Source: Cellulomonas avistercoris (GTDB lineage: Bacteria; Actinomycetota; Actinomycetes; Actinomycetales; Cellulomonadaceae). Taken from it: a stretch of DNA of 64,000 nt. Below, piece by piece: positions 33,393 through 41,277 of this stretch. The position numbers and the translations under genes are program-made. The stretch's first letter is position 1. The number at the start of each line of letters is the position of its first letter. A model generated the notes under the pieces. The model made no database searches and had not been told where the DNA came from. It was given only the letters and a program-made list of their open reading frames with translations. The stretch covers positions 435,247 to 499,246 of the forward strand of contig NZ_JACSQV010000002.1 of the NCBI RefSeq assembly GCF_014836445.1, in the 5' to 3' direction.

Positions 33393-35273
33393 ATGAGCAC
33401 CAGGTCGCGCGCCGTCGTCGCGGTCGTCACGCTCGCCGGCTTCTACGTCGTCGCGCTGCTCGTCATCGCCGCTCTCGGTGCGGCGACCGTGCTCGCGTTC
33501 CGGTCGGGGAGCGGCCCGCTCGCGGTCAAGCTCGGCGTCGTCACGGTCGTCGCGCTCGCCGGCGTCGTCGTCGCGCTGTGGAAGGTCGCACGGGCACGAC
33601 CCGCGCCGCCGCAGGGCCCGGCCCTGCTGCGCGCGGACGCCCCGGAGCTGTGGGCCGTGGTCGACGAGCTCGCGGTGCTGACGGCCACGCGCGCCCCCGA
33701 CGAGATCCGCCTCGCGCCCGACGTCAACGCGGGCGTCATGGAGGACGCGCGGTTCCTCGGCCTCGTCGGCGGCACGCGGCGCATGGTGCTGGGCGTGCCG
33801 CTGCTGCAGGGCCTGACCGTCGCGCAGCTGCGCTCGGTGCTCGCCCACGAGATGGGCCACTACTCGCACGACGACACGCGGCTGTCCGTGGTCGTGCACC
33901 GCGGCCGCGTCGCGATCGGCGCCACCCTCGCCGAGCTGGCGGGCTCACCGGCGGGCTGGCTGCTGCGCCAGTACGGCAAGCTCTACCTGCTCGTCTCCGC
34001 CGCCACGAGCCGCCGGCAGGAGCTGGCCGCCGACGCGATGTCGGTCGCGGCGGTGGGCCGCGCGACCGCGCAGTCCGCGCTGCGCGAGGTGCCCGTGCTC
34101 GACGCCGCGTGGGACTTCTACCTGGAGTGCTACGTGAACGCCGGGTGGGAGGTCGGCCTCGCGCCGACGTCGGACGCCTTCTTCGCAGGGTTCGGGCACC
34201 TGCTGGCCGGGCGGGCCGAGGAGCTGGCGGCCGTGCGCGACACCCCGCGGACCGAGCGGGCCGGACGCTGGGACAGCCACCCGCCCGTCGGGGAGCGCGT
34301 CGTCGCGATGGACCGGCTGCCTGACGTCCCCCACACCCCCGACCCGCGGCCCGCGACCGTGCTCGTCCCGCGGATCGAGGTCCTCGCGGCGCACCTGGCC
34401 GACGAGGTGCTGGCCGTCGAGGACCGCCGGCGGCTGCCCTGGCCCGAGCTGATCCCGCCGGCCGTCGCCGCCGTGCAGCAGCGCAGCGCGGACAGCGTCC
34501 ACCGCGCGGCCGCCCGGCTCGCCGGCGTCCCGCGCGCGACGCTCGGCACCGTGCTGGACCTCGTGGCCCAGGGCCGCGGCGACCACCTGGCACGCGAGCT
34601 CGGCATCGAGCCCGGGGGCCCGACCGTCGGCCCCGCGGGCGAGCGACTGCCCCACCCGCTGGCCGGCGCCCTCGAGCCCGTGCTGTCCTCGGCCCTCGTC
34701 AACGGCGGTGCCGCGCGCTGGCACCTCGACTGGACGGGCCCCGCCACGCTGCGGGACCGCGAGGGTGACCAGCCGGACCTGGCGGCGTGGGCGGACCTCG
34801 CCGCCGACCCCGCGGGCGTCGAGCAGGTGCGCGCCTGGCTCGCGGGCCTCGGCGTGGACGCGCAGGCGGTCGGGCAGGTGCACGAGCGTGCGACCGCCCA
34901 CGGCGCGTCGGTGCTCGGTGGGCTCGCGAACGTCTCGGTCGACGGCACGGACCACGACGTCGTCGTCCTCGACCGCGGCCTGGTCCTGGTGCCGTGCCCC
35001 AAGAAGACGGACGGCGGCAAGGCGCGTCTCGTCGGCGTCGTGCAGTCGGCGCCCGTGCACCAGCTCGCGCACGTGCACCGGTTCGTCTCCTACGAGGACG
35101 TCCGGACGGCGACCGTCCGGCGCGCGTCGCCGGTGCAGGCGACCGTCGAGCTGCACGACGGGTCGCGCATCGAGCTCAAGGAGCGGTGGTCGGGGGAGTA
35201 CCTCGCGAAGGGCTCGCAGGAGATCCTCGTGGGGCACCTGCGCTCGCTCGCGGTCGTCGAGCCGGGGGCCTGA
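33393..35273 (+). CDS. M48 family zinc metallopeptidase, membrane-anchored
   Basis: A 626-residue protein. Two N-terminal helices (about 8-35 and 45-65) anchor it. The peptidase domain has 'LAHEMGHYSHDD' (zinc ligands His152 and His156, catalytic Glu153) and the downstream Glu ligand in 'SRRQELAADAMSV' (about 210), as in HtpX/Ste24-like enzymes. The C-terminal half (about 340-626) is not recognised and includes a beta-rich tail ending near 'SQEILVGHLRSL'. ATG 33393 follows AGGAGG. Likely a membrane protein quality-control protease. Confidence 0.87.
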   Translation: MSTRSRAVVAVVTLAGFYVVALLVIAALGAATVLAFRSGSGPLAVKLGVVTVVALAGVVVALWKVARARPAPPQGPALLRADAPELWAVVDELAVLTATRAPDEIRLAPDVNAGVMEDARFLGLVGGTRRMVLGVPLLQGLTVAQLRSVLAHEMGHYSHDDTRLSVVVHRGRVAIGATLAELAGSPAGWLLRQYGKLYLLVSAATSRRQELAADAMSVAAVGRATAQSALREVPVLDAAWDFYLECYVNAGWEVGLAPTSDAFFAGFGHLLAGRAEELAAVRDTPRTERAGRWDSHPPVGERVVAMDRLPDVPHTPDPRPATVLVPRIEVLAAHLADEVLAVEDRRRLPWPELIPPAVAAVQQRSADSVHRAAARLAGVPRATLGTVLDLVAQGRGDHLARELGIEPGGPTVGPAGERLPHPLAGALEPVLSSALVNGGAARWHLDWTGPATLRDREGDQPDLAAWADLAADPAGVEQVRAWLAGLGVDAQAVGQVHERATAHGASVLGGLANVSVDGTDHDVVVLDRGLVLVPCPKKTDGGKARLVGVVQSAPVHQLAHVHRFVSYEDVRTATVRRASPVQATVELHDGSRIELKERWSGEYLAKGSQEILVGHLRSLAVVEPGA

Positions 35274-35287
35274 CCGGCGCGAGCGTC

Positions 35288-35313
35288 GGCCCCCGGGTGA
35301 GCCCCCGGGGGCC
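35288..35313. terminator. Hairpin between convergent M48 and hypothetical genes
   Basis: GGCCCCCGGG (35288-35297) pairs perfectly with CCCGGGGGCC (35304-35313) across a 6-base loop, between two converging stop codons, so it may terminate both. Confidence 0.7.
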
Positions 35314-35321
35314 CGGCCGTC

Positions 35322-35807
35322 TCAGCCGATGGTGGCCGTCAGGCGCAGCCGGTCGCCGAGCGTGAGGTCGTCGACGCGCACCGGCAGGGCGCGCGCCGCG
35401 GGCAGGGCCTCGCCGACCAGCGGACCCAGGCGGTCGAGATCGACCTCGACGACGGTCGCACCCTCGTGGGTGTGGACCGTGGCGACGCCCGGCGGCAGCT
35501 TGCCGAGCTGCCCCCGCACGGCCTCGGTGACGAACCCGCTGAGGTCCATGCGCATCACGGGGTGCGACGCGACGACCGCGACGCTCCACGTGCGGCCCGT
35601 GACGCCACGGTCCTCGACGCGCACGTCGACCGGGCCTGCGAGCCGCGTCGCCATGCGCACGGCACCGGGCACGCCGGGCAGCTCGTGCACCTTGACCTGC
35701 GCCTGCACCAGGCGGTCGCTCCCGCGGACGTCGGTCACCGCGGACGGGATGGCGTCGGCCGCGCGGGCCAGCGTGAGGGCCTCGTCGAGACCCAGGGTGA
35801 GCTCCAT
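35322..35807 (-). CDS. Hypothetical protein, soluble, about 161 residues
   Basis: Unrecognised. The protein is soluble, without signal peptide or membrane helix, and has a mixed alpha/beta profile with many Val/Asp/Arg residues. It opens with a helix ('LGLDEALTLARAADAIPSAV') followed by alternating strands ('VQAQVKVHELPGV', 'SVAVVASHPVMRMD'), a pattern like lipid- or ligand-binding beta-sheet domains, but this is only an impression. Codon use is native-like. It stands alone between a terminator and a divergent small membrane protein gene. Confidence 0.7.
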   Translation of the reverse strand: MELTLGLDEALTLARAADAIPSAVTDVRGSDRLVQAQVKVHELPGVPGAVRMATRLAGPVDVRVEDRGVTGRTWSVAVVASHPVMRMDLSGFVTEAVRGQLGKLPPGVATVHTHEGATVVEVDLDRLGPLVGEALPAARALPVRVDDLTLGDRLRLTATIG

Positions 35808-35949
35808 GGCGCCAGGCTACGGCGCGGTGGGGGCGGACGCGGTGCGTTCCGCCGCACGACGGGACGTCCTGCCCAGCGCCGCACGCCGGACAGGTGGACG
35901 ATGGGGGCGGCGTCCCCGCGGCGCGTGCCCACCGACACGGAGGTCCGAC

Positions 35950-36174
35950 ATGCACCTGAAGCAGAAGAAGTGGCGCGAGATGCGACGCGGTCAGCGCGTG
36001 GTCGTCGCGGCGGTCGGTGCGGCGCAGGTGGCGCTCACCGCGTCGGCGTTCCGGGACCTGGTGAAGCGGCCGGCCGACCAGGTGAACGGGCCGAAGATCG
36101 CCTGGGGCCTCGCGCTGCTGGTCAACTGGGTGGGCCCGCTCGCGTACTTCGCGAAGGGGCGCGTCACCTCCTGA
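35950..36174 (+). CDS. Small membrane protein, PLDc_N-like
   Basis: A 74-residue protein: a basic N-terminus (MHLKQKKWREMRRGQR), a helix (about 17-32), a linker, and a second helix ending 'IAWGLALLVNWVGPLAYFAKGR', which matches the PLDc_N membrane module. Start ATG 35950 with AGGTCCG upstream. It converges on the DUF1905 gene with 7 bp between. Function unknown. Confidence 0.72.
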   Translation: MHLKQKKWREMRRGQRVVVAAVGAAQVALTASAFRDLVKRPADQVNGPKIAWGLALLVNWVGPLAYFAKGRVTS

Positions 36175-36181
36175 GGTCGCG

Positions 36182-36502
36182 TCACACGTCGACGAGCCGC
36201 AGCCGCAGGTGCACCACGTCGCCCGCGGTGACGTCGGCGGCCGTGCGCACGGCCTTCTTCACGGGCAGCACGTACGTCTCCCGGCCCTTGTCCGGGAACA
36301 GGGACGTGCGCCACGTCGTCGGGCCCAGCGTCACCTCGACGCGCACCGACCCGAAGCCGCCCTGACGGCCCCGGGTGAGGTCGTCGATCTCGTCGGCGAC
36401 GGGGAACGGCAGCGCGGCGAACACCCACGACCCGTTCTCGACCTGCCACAGCGGGGCGTCGACCTCGAACTCCGTCACGTCCGGGACGCTACCGTCGGGC
36501 AC
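36182..36502 (-). CDS. DUF1905 domain protein
   Basis: A 106-residue protein matching DUF1905: 'WVFAALPFPVADEI', 'GFGSVRVEVTLGPTTWRTSLFPD' and 'YVLPVKKAVRTAADVTAGDVVHLRLRL'. This is a small beta-barrel domain of unknown function, often beside or fused to YdeI-type proteins. It ends 16 bp after the DinB gene's start direction and is likely expressed separately. Confidence 0.85.
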   Translation of the reverse strand: MPDGSVPDVTEFEVDAPLWQVENGSWVFAALPFPVADEIDDLTRGRQGGFGSVRVEVTLGPTTWRTSLFPDKGRETYVLPVKKAVRTAADVTAGDVVHLRLRLVDV

Positions 36503-36518
36503 CCACAGCGGCGGGGGA

Positions 36519-37043
36519 TCAGGCGGGTGCCACGCCCGGCGGCAGCAGGCCCCGCAGGTAGGCGGCCTGGCCGGCGTGCTGCACGCAGTCGTCGAGGATG
36601 CTGACGAGCCGCACGCCCAGCGTCACCGGCGGGTCCCACGACGTGTCGACGACGGTCGCGAGGTCGTCGTCCTCGACGCGCTCGAGGTACGCCAGGGTCT
36701 GCGCGGTCGTCGCGTCGAGGTAGCCCAGCAGCAGGTCGGGCGGGGCGTCGACGAGCGCGACCTCGTCGGGCGACTGCCCGTAGCCCGTGGCGTCGTGGTC
36801 GAACGGGAGACCGAACCGCTCGGCCCACCCGTCCGCGGTCCAGAGCTGCTCGACACCGGCGAGCGGCGCGACCTGGGAGTCCTGCCCGCGGGCGACGTGC
36901 CACGCGAGCCACGCGAGCGTGGTGGCCTGCGGCGTGGGGCGCCACGTCCGCGCCGCCGCGTCCGTGCCCTCCAGGGCGGCCCGGACCACCGGACCGACCC
37001 TCCCGAACCCGTCGGTCAGCACCTGCCGTGCACCTGTCGTCAC
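36519..37043 (-). CDS. DinB/DUF664 family putative metalloenzyme
   Basis: A 174-residue four-helix-bundle protein. Candidate metal ligands are His in 'LAWLAWHVARGQDSQV' and in 'ILDDCVQHAGQAAYLRG', spaced as in DinB-like proteins, which include mycothiol- and bacillithiol-dependent transferases. GTG start at 37043 gives the expected N-terminus. Substrate unknown; mycothiol use would fit an actinobacterium. Confidence 0.82.
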   Translation of the reverse strand: MTTGARQVLTDGFGRVGPVVRAALEGTDAAARTWRPTPQATTLAWLAWHVARGQDSQVAPLAGVEQLWTADGWAERFGLPFDHDATGYGQSPDEVALVDAPPDLLLGYLDATTAQTLAYLERVEDDDLATVVDTSWDPPVTLGVRLVSILDDCVQHAGQAAYLRGLLPPGVAPA

Positions 37044-37105
37044 GCGTCCGACCGTACGGCCGTCCGTGGCGGGGCGCACGGCGGGGCGCGCCCCGGTGGC
37101 GGCCG

Positions 37106-37837
37106 TCAGGCCGGCGGTCCGGACGGCACCGGACGGCCGCCCTCGACGGCCTCGACCACCCCGGCGACGCCCGGCGACGCCGCGATCTGCTCGGCCAGGC
37201 GCCGGGCGGCCGCGCGGTACGCGGGGTCGTCCCGGACGGTGCGGACGGCCGCGCGCACCTGGTCGGGCGCCGGGCGGTTGCCGCGCAGCTGCATGCCGGC
37301 GCCGCTCCACCGGACGCGCGCGCCGACCTCCGCCTTGTCCTCGGTCGACCCCGCGACGACCAGCGGGACGCCGTGCGCGAGCGCCCAGTGCACCCCGCCG
37401 TACCCGCCGTTGGTGACCATGACGTCCGTGCGGGGCAGGAGCGCGGCGTACGGGACCATCGTCGCGGCGCGGACGTTGCCGGGCAGCGGCCCGAGGCGCT
37501 CCACGGGTGTGCCGCCGGTCGCCGCCACCACGAGCACGTCCTCGTCGGCGAGCGCGTCGATCGTCGGACGCAGCAGCTGGCCGAGGTCGTCGTTGGCGAC
37601 CGTGCCCTGCGTGACGTGCACGACGGTCCGGCCGTCGAGGTCCCCCCACCAGGCCGGCAGGAGCGCGGGGTCGACGTCGACGCTGCCGGCCCGCGGCACA
37701 CCGACCGGACCGACGAGCCGGAACGTGTCGCCCAGGCCCGGGCGCGGGTACTCGAACCCGGGGACCGTGCACTGGACCGTCACGTCGGCGGCGCGCGTCC
37801 ACCCGAACATGAAGCCGGCGGGCGGGCGGGCGCCCAC
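37106..37837 (-). pseudogene. Remnant of a GT1-type glycosyltransferase (N-terminal domain missing)
   Basis: A 243-codon frame covering only the nucleotide-sugar-binding half of a UGT/MGT-like enzyme: 'CTVPGFEYPR', 'VVHVTQGTVANDDLGQLLRPTIDALA', 'MVPYAALLPRTDVMVTNGGYGGVHWALAHGVPLVV' and 'EDKAEVGARVRWSGAGMQL', the donor signature region. Full enzymes have about 400 residues; the acceptor domain is absent because hsp20 begins 14 bp upstream. It appears to be a deletion relic, though expression as a half-protein cannot be excluded. Confidence 0.75.
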
Positions 37838-37850
37838 CCGGTGGGAGGTG

Positions 37851-38288
37851 TCAGTCGGCGGTCGCGGTGGCCTCGATGGGCGTCGCGGGGGCGCCGTGCT
37901 GAACCTCGACGCGGCGCGGCTTGGCCTCCTCGGCCACCGGCACCGTGAGCGTGAGGACGCCGTCGTTGTAGGTGGCGCTGATGCGGTCGAGCGCGAGCCC
38001 GCGGCCCACGGTGAGCTGGCGGGCGTAGGTGCCGACCGGGCGCTCCTTGGCGAGCCACTGCACGTCGTGCTCGGTGCGCGGGCTGCGCTGCGCGCGGATC
38101 GTCAGGGTGCGGTCGTCCACGCTGACGTCGATGGTGCCCGGGTCGGCGCCCGGCAGGTCGACGTGCAGCACGTAGTGGTCGCCGTCGCGGTACAGGTCCA
38201 TCGGCATGGTGGCCGAGGCGCGGTCGGCCGCGAGGACCTGGCCGAGCACGCGGTCCATCTCGTGGAACGGGTCGAAACGAGTAGCCAT
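37851..38288 (-). CDS. Hsp20/alpha-crystallin small heat shock protein
   Basis: A 145-residue ATP-independent chaperone. The alpha-crystallin domain (about 30-125) is clear ('DHYVLHVDLPGADPGTIDVSV', 'RTLTIRAQRSP', 'YARQLTVGRGLALDRISATYNDGVLTLTVPV'). ATG 38288 has a strong AAGGAGGTGATG upstream. A CIRCE operator about 90 bp upstream predicts heat induction through HrcA. The C-terminal I-x-I-like tail is replaced by 'APATPIEATATAD'. Confidence 0.95.
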   Translation of the reverse strand: MATRFDPFHEMDRVLGQVLAADRASATMPMDLYRDGDHYVLHVDLPGADPGTIDVSVDDRTLTIRAQRSPRTEHDVQWLAKERPVGTYARQLTVGRGLALDRISATYNDGVLTLTVPVAEEAKPRRVEVQHGAPATPIEATATAD

Positions 38289-38378
38289 GCCCCATCACCT
38301 CCTTGACATGGGTCCGGTCCCCCCGGATCCCGGCGCTACCCCGGCGGTCCCCGCCGCCGGGTGGCTACATGTCAAGAA

Positions 38379-38405
38379 TTAGCACTCTCGTACCGAGAGT
38401 GCCAA
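38379..38405 (-). promoter_or_regulatory. CIRCE element (HrcA operator)
   Basis: TTAGCACTC (38379-38387), a 9-base spacer, and GAGTGCCAA (38397-38405) match the CIRCE consensus TTAGCACTC-N9-GAGTGCTAA with one change. It precedes hsp20. A TTGACA lies next to it on the minus strand (38375-38370). Confidence 0.92.
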
Positions 38406-38465
38406 TCGCTCGAGGGTCCGATTTCGCTGCAGGCGAACACCCTGGCGGGACCGTCGGGCGGGCCC

Positions 38466-38921
38466 TCAGGCCGAGCGGTCGACCGACCGCCGGTCGTCCC
38501 GCGCGAAGCTGGCGACGAAGTCCAGGAGACCCTCGACGATGCGCACGTCGGCGTCGAGCCACGGCACGTCGAGCCACTGCCCGGCGGGCAACCACCGCAG
38601 CTCGTCGTGCTCGACGAGCGGTTCGGGACCGCCCTCGAGGACCTCGGCGAACCACAGCCGCATGACGTACTCCTCCGAGATGCGCCAGGCGCCGTCGTCC
38701 GGGCCCAGGAGCTCGACACCGAGCCCCACGCGCACACCGAGCTCCTCGCGCAGCTCACGGTGGAGCGCGTCCTCGGGGGTCTCGCCGGCCTCGACCTTGC
38801 CGCCGGGGAACTCCCACCGGCCGGCGAGGCTGGCGGGGGTCGCGCGACGGGCGGCGAGCAGCAGCCGGGGATCGTCGAGGTCGTCGACCACGGCGGCGGC
38901 CACGACCAGCACAGGACTCAT
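38466..38921 (-). CDS. NUDIX hydrolase, MutT/8-oxo-dGTPase-like
   Basis: A 151-residue hydrolase. The Nudix box is complete: 'GGKVEAGETPEDALHRELREELGV'-type spacing (G-x5-E-x7-REL-x-EE-x-G). 'VVAAAVVDD..RLLLAARR' and 'WEFPGGK' resemble MutT/CTP pyrophosphohydrolases. Cleans oxidised nucleotides, most likely. ATG 38921 starts the conserved 'SPVLVVAAAVV'; the upstream in-frame ATG is less likely. Confidence 0.9.
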   Translation of the reverse strand: MSPVLVVAAAVVDDLDDPRLLLAARRATPASLAGRWEFPGGKVEAGETPEDALHRELREELGVRVGLGVELLGPDDGAWRISEEYVMRLWFAEVLEGGPEPLVEHDELRWLPAGQWLDVPWLDADVRIVEGLLDFVASFARDDRRSVDRSA

Positions 38922-39081
38922 GCCTCGAGTGTGCCAGCCGTCTGTCACGGCCGGGTCACGACACTGTGCCCGGCTGTTCACGTCGTTCGCACAGCCGGGG
39001 AGGACCGGCCGGGCGTGACGCGTGAACCTGGGTGGTACGGGTGCGGAGGGATCCCTCCCGCCCCTCCGCGGGGCGGTGACG

Positions 39082-39318
39082 TCAGCGGATGCCGTGGGCC
39101 TCGGCCCAGGCGACCGCCTCGGCGCGCGTCGACACGCCGATCTTGCGGTACACGCTGCGCACCTGGGACTTCACGGTGTTGCGGGTGACGAACAGCCGCG
39201 TCGCGATGTCCTCGAGCGTCACGTCCTCGGTCAGCTCCGCCAGGACGACGCGCTCGCGCCGCGTGAGCGAGTGTGCACCCAGGATGTGCGGGTTCACGGT
39301 CGTGTCCAGCATGCTCAT
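39082..39318 (-). CDS. LuxR-type HTH-only protein
   Basis: A 78-residue protein that is almost entirely a GerE/LuxR DNA-binding domain: 'LTRRERVVLAELTEDVTLEDIATRLFVTRNTVKSQVRSVYRKIGVSTRAEAVAWA'. No receiver, PAS or ATPase domain precedes it; the first 15 residues are unrelated. ATG 39318 has GGAGG upstream (rc of CCTCC at 39326), so it appears to be a genuine short gene, like GerE, rather than a fragment. Target unknown. Confidence 0.85.
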   Translation of the reverse strand: MSMLDTTVNPHILGAHSLTRRERVVLAELTEDVTLEDIATRLFVTRNTVKSQVRSVYRKIGVSTRAEAVAWAEAHGIR

Positions 39319-39626
39319 GATGTCCTCCGGTGGGCGGCGGGCCCGGGCTCTCCGGCCCCGCGTGGGCTGCGTACCGGATGAGAGCGGCGCACGTCAGGGT
39401 TATGACGCGACTTTCGCCGATTTCTCTGAATCACCGTGAGACCCCCCCGCGGTGCCGATCGCTGCACCTGTCAGACGACGCCCAGGCCCCCCTGATACAT
39501 CACGGTTGAGACGTCGTCACCAGCACTGTGCGCCACATCACCCGTTCGGGCAAGCACCCGGACGCATGGACGACCGTCCAGGTCTCACCCGAACGGACGC
39601 ACCCCGCCACCTGTCACCCGGACGGC
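39319..39626. other. Intergenic region with a long-range stem after gcvH
   Basis: About 308 bases without a gene. CCGTTCGGG (39542-39550) pairs perfectly with CCCGAACGG (39588-39596), enclosing a small TGGAC-n4-GTCCA hairpin (39567-39580). It lies 31-85 bases past the gcvH stop and may be the operon terminator or another structured RNA. The rest shows only the upstream region of the LuxR-type gene. Confidence 0.4.
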
Positions 39627-39998
39627 TCACGGGTTGAGCGCGCCGTACTCCTCGGCGGAGAGCAGCGGACCCGTCGACGTGACCTCGACGCGCAGGAGCC
39701 AGCCCTCGCCGTACGGGTCCGAGTTGACCAGCGACGGGTCGTCGACCGCGGCCTGGTTGACCTCGACCACGCGCCCCGTCACGGGCGAGAACAGCTCGGA
39801 GACCGACTTGGTCGACTCGATCTCGCCGATGACCGACCCCGCCGCGACGTCCGAGCCGACCGACGGCAGCTCGACGAACACGATGTCACCCAGCGCGTCG
39901 GCCGCGACCGCGGTGATGCCGACCGTCACGGGCACCGAGGCGTCCACCCACTCGTGCTCGGCGGTGTACTGCAGCGTCTCGGGCAGCTCGGCAGCCAT
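39627..39998 (-). CDS. gcvH: Glycine cleavage system H protein
   Basis: A 123-residue lipoyl carrier. Lys64 in '[15 protein letters not shown]' is the lipoylation site, and 'YTAEHEWV' and '[10 protein letters not shown]' are conserved. It shuttles the methylamine group between GcvP, GcvT and Lpd. Last gene of the gcvP-gcvT-gcvH operon; 59 bp follow gcvT. ATG 39998 with GGAGC upstream. Confidence 0.96.
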   Translation of the reverse strand: MAAELPETLQYTAEHEWVDASVPVTVGITAVAADALGDIVFVELPSVGSDVAAGSVIGEIESTKSVSELFSPVTGRVVEVNQAAVDDPSLVNSDPYGEGWLLRVEVTSTGPLLSAEEYGALNP

Positions 39999-40057
39999 GG
40001 GTGCTCCTGTCGGGTCGGGTCGTGCGGACGTGCGGGCGGACCGCGTGCTGCGGACCG

Positions 40058-41221
40058 TCACCGAGGACGACGGTAGAAGGGAAGGGGCACGACGCGCACG
40101 GGTTCGCGCCGACCGCGCACGTCGACCGCGAGCTCGGCACCCTCGGCGCTCATCTCGGGTGTCACGTAGGCCATCGCCACGGGGTACCCGAGCGTCGGCG
40201 ACGGCGCGCCCGACGTCACGGTGCCGACGACCGGCGCGTCGGGTGCCGTGGACGCGAGCACGTCGTAGCCGTGACGCGCGGCGCGACGCCCCAGGCCCTG
40301 CAGGCCCACGAGCACGCGCGCGGGCGCGGAGACCGCGCGGGCGGCGAGCGCGTCACGCCCGACGAAGTGCATCGGCGCACCGTCCGCGTCGACCTTGTCG
40401 AGCCGGACCACGCGTCCCAGGCCGGCGTCGTGCGGCGTGGTCGTGCGGTCCAGCTCGTTGCCGTACAGCGGCATGCCGGCCTCGAGGCGCAGCGAGTCCC
40501 GCGCCGACAGGCCCGCGGGGACGAGGCCGTGCTCGGCGCCCGCCGCCAGCAGCGCCCGCCACAGGGCGGGCGCACGGTCGGCGGCGACGAAGAACTCGAA
40601 CCCGTCCTCGCCCGTGTATCCGGTGCGCGCGACGAGCACCGGGGCGTCGTCGAACCGCATCGGCAGGCACGCGTAGTACCGCAGCGTCGCGGGCGTGACG
40701 TCGGCCGGCCCCGCGGGGTCCGCGGTCAGCCCGTCCAGCGCCTCGACGACCGCGAGCGCGCGCGGCCCCTGCACGGCGACGAGCGCGGTCGCGGCGGAAC
40801 GGTCCTCGACCTGCACGTCGAGCCCCGTGCCACCGGCACGCTCGCGCAGCTCGGCGAGGACCACGTCGTGGTTCGACGCGTTCGCGACGACGAGGTACGC
40901 GGTGTCGCCCGTGCGGTAGACGACGAGGTCGTCGATCACCCCGCCGTCGGGCTGCACGATCATCGTGTACCGCGCGCCCAGCCGCCGCAGGCCGCTGAGG
41001 TCGCCGACGAGCGCACGGTCGAGGAACGCGCCCGCGTCGGGCCCTGCCACCTCGATCTCGCCCATGTGCGACAGGTCGAACAACCCGGCCGCGGTGCGGA
41101 CCGCGGTGTGCTCCGCGAGGTCGGACGTGTAGCGCAGCGGCATCTGCCACCCGGCGAACGCCGTGAGCGCGGCACCGAGGGCGACGTGCTCGTCGTGCAG
41201 CGGGGAACGCAGGTCGGTCAT
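40058..41221 (-). CDS. gcvT: Aminomethyltransferase (glycine cleavage T protein)
   Basis: A 387-residue folate-dependent enzyme. Conserved blocks: '[33 protein letters not shown]', '[19 protein letters not shown]', '[14 protein letters not shown]', '[15 protein letters not shown]'. It releases ammonia and forms methylene-tetrahydrofolate from the H-protein-bound intermediate. ATG 41221 has GGAG 7 bases upstream; gap to gcvP is 56 bp. Confidence 0.95.
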   Translation of the reverse strand: MTDLRSPLHDEHVALGAALTAFAGWQMPLRYTSDLAEHTAVRTAAGLFDLSHMGEIEVAGPDAGAFLDRALVGDLSGLRRLGARYTMIVQPDGGVIDDLVVYRTGDTAYLVVANASNHDVVLAELRERAGGTGLDVQVEDRSAATALVAVQGPRALAVVEALDGLTADPAGPADVTPATLRYYACLPMRFDDAPVLVARTGYTGEDGFEFFVAADRAPALWRALLAAGAEHGLVPAGLSARDSLRLEAGMPLYGNELDRTTTPHDAGLGRVVRLDKVDADGAPMHFVGRDALAARAVSAPARVLVGLQGLGRRAARHGYDVLASTAPDAPVVGTVTSGAPSPTLGYPVAMAYVTPEMSAEGAELAVDVRGRREPVRVVPLPFYRRPR

Positions 41222-41277
41222 CGGGACTCCTGGCGTGGCGGCGGGTCGGACGTCGGGCCTCGGCGTGCCGGGCGCGC

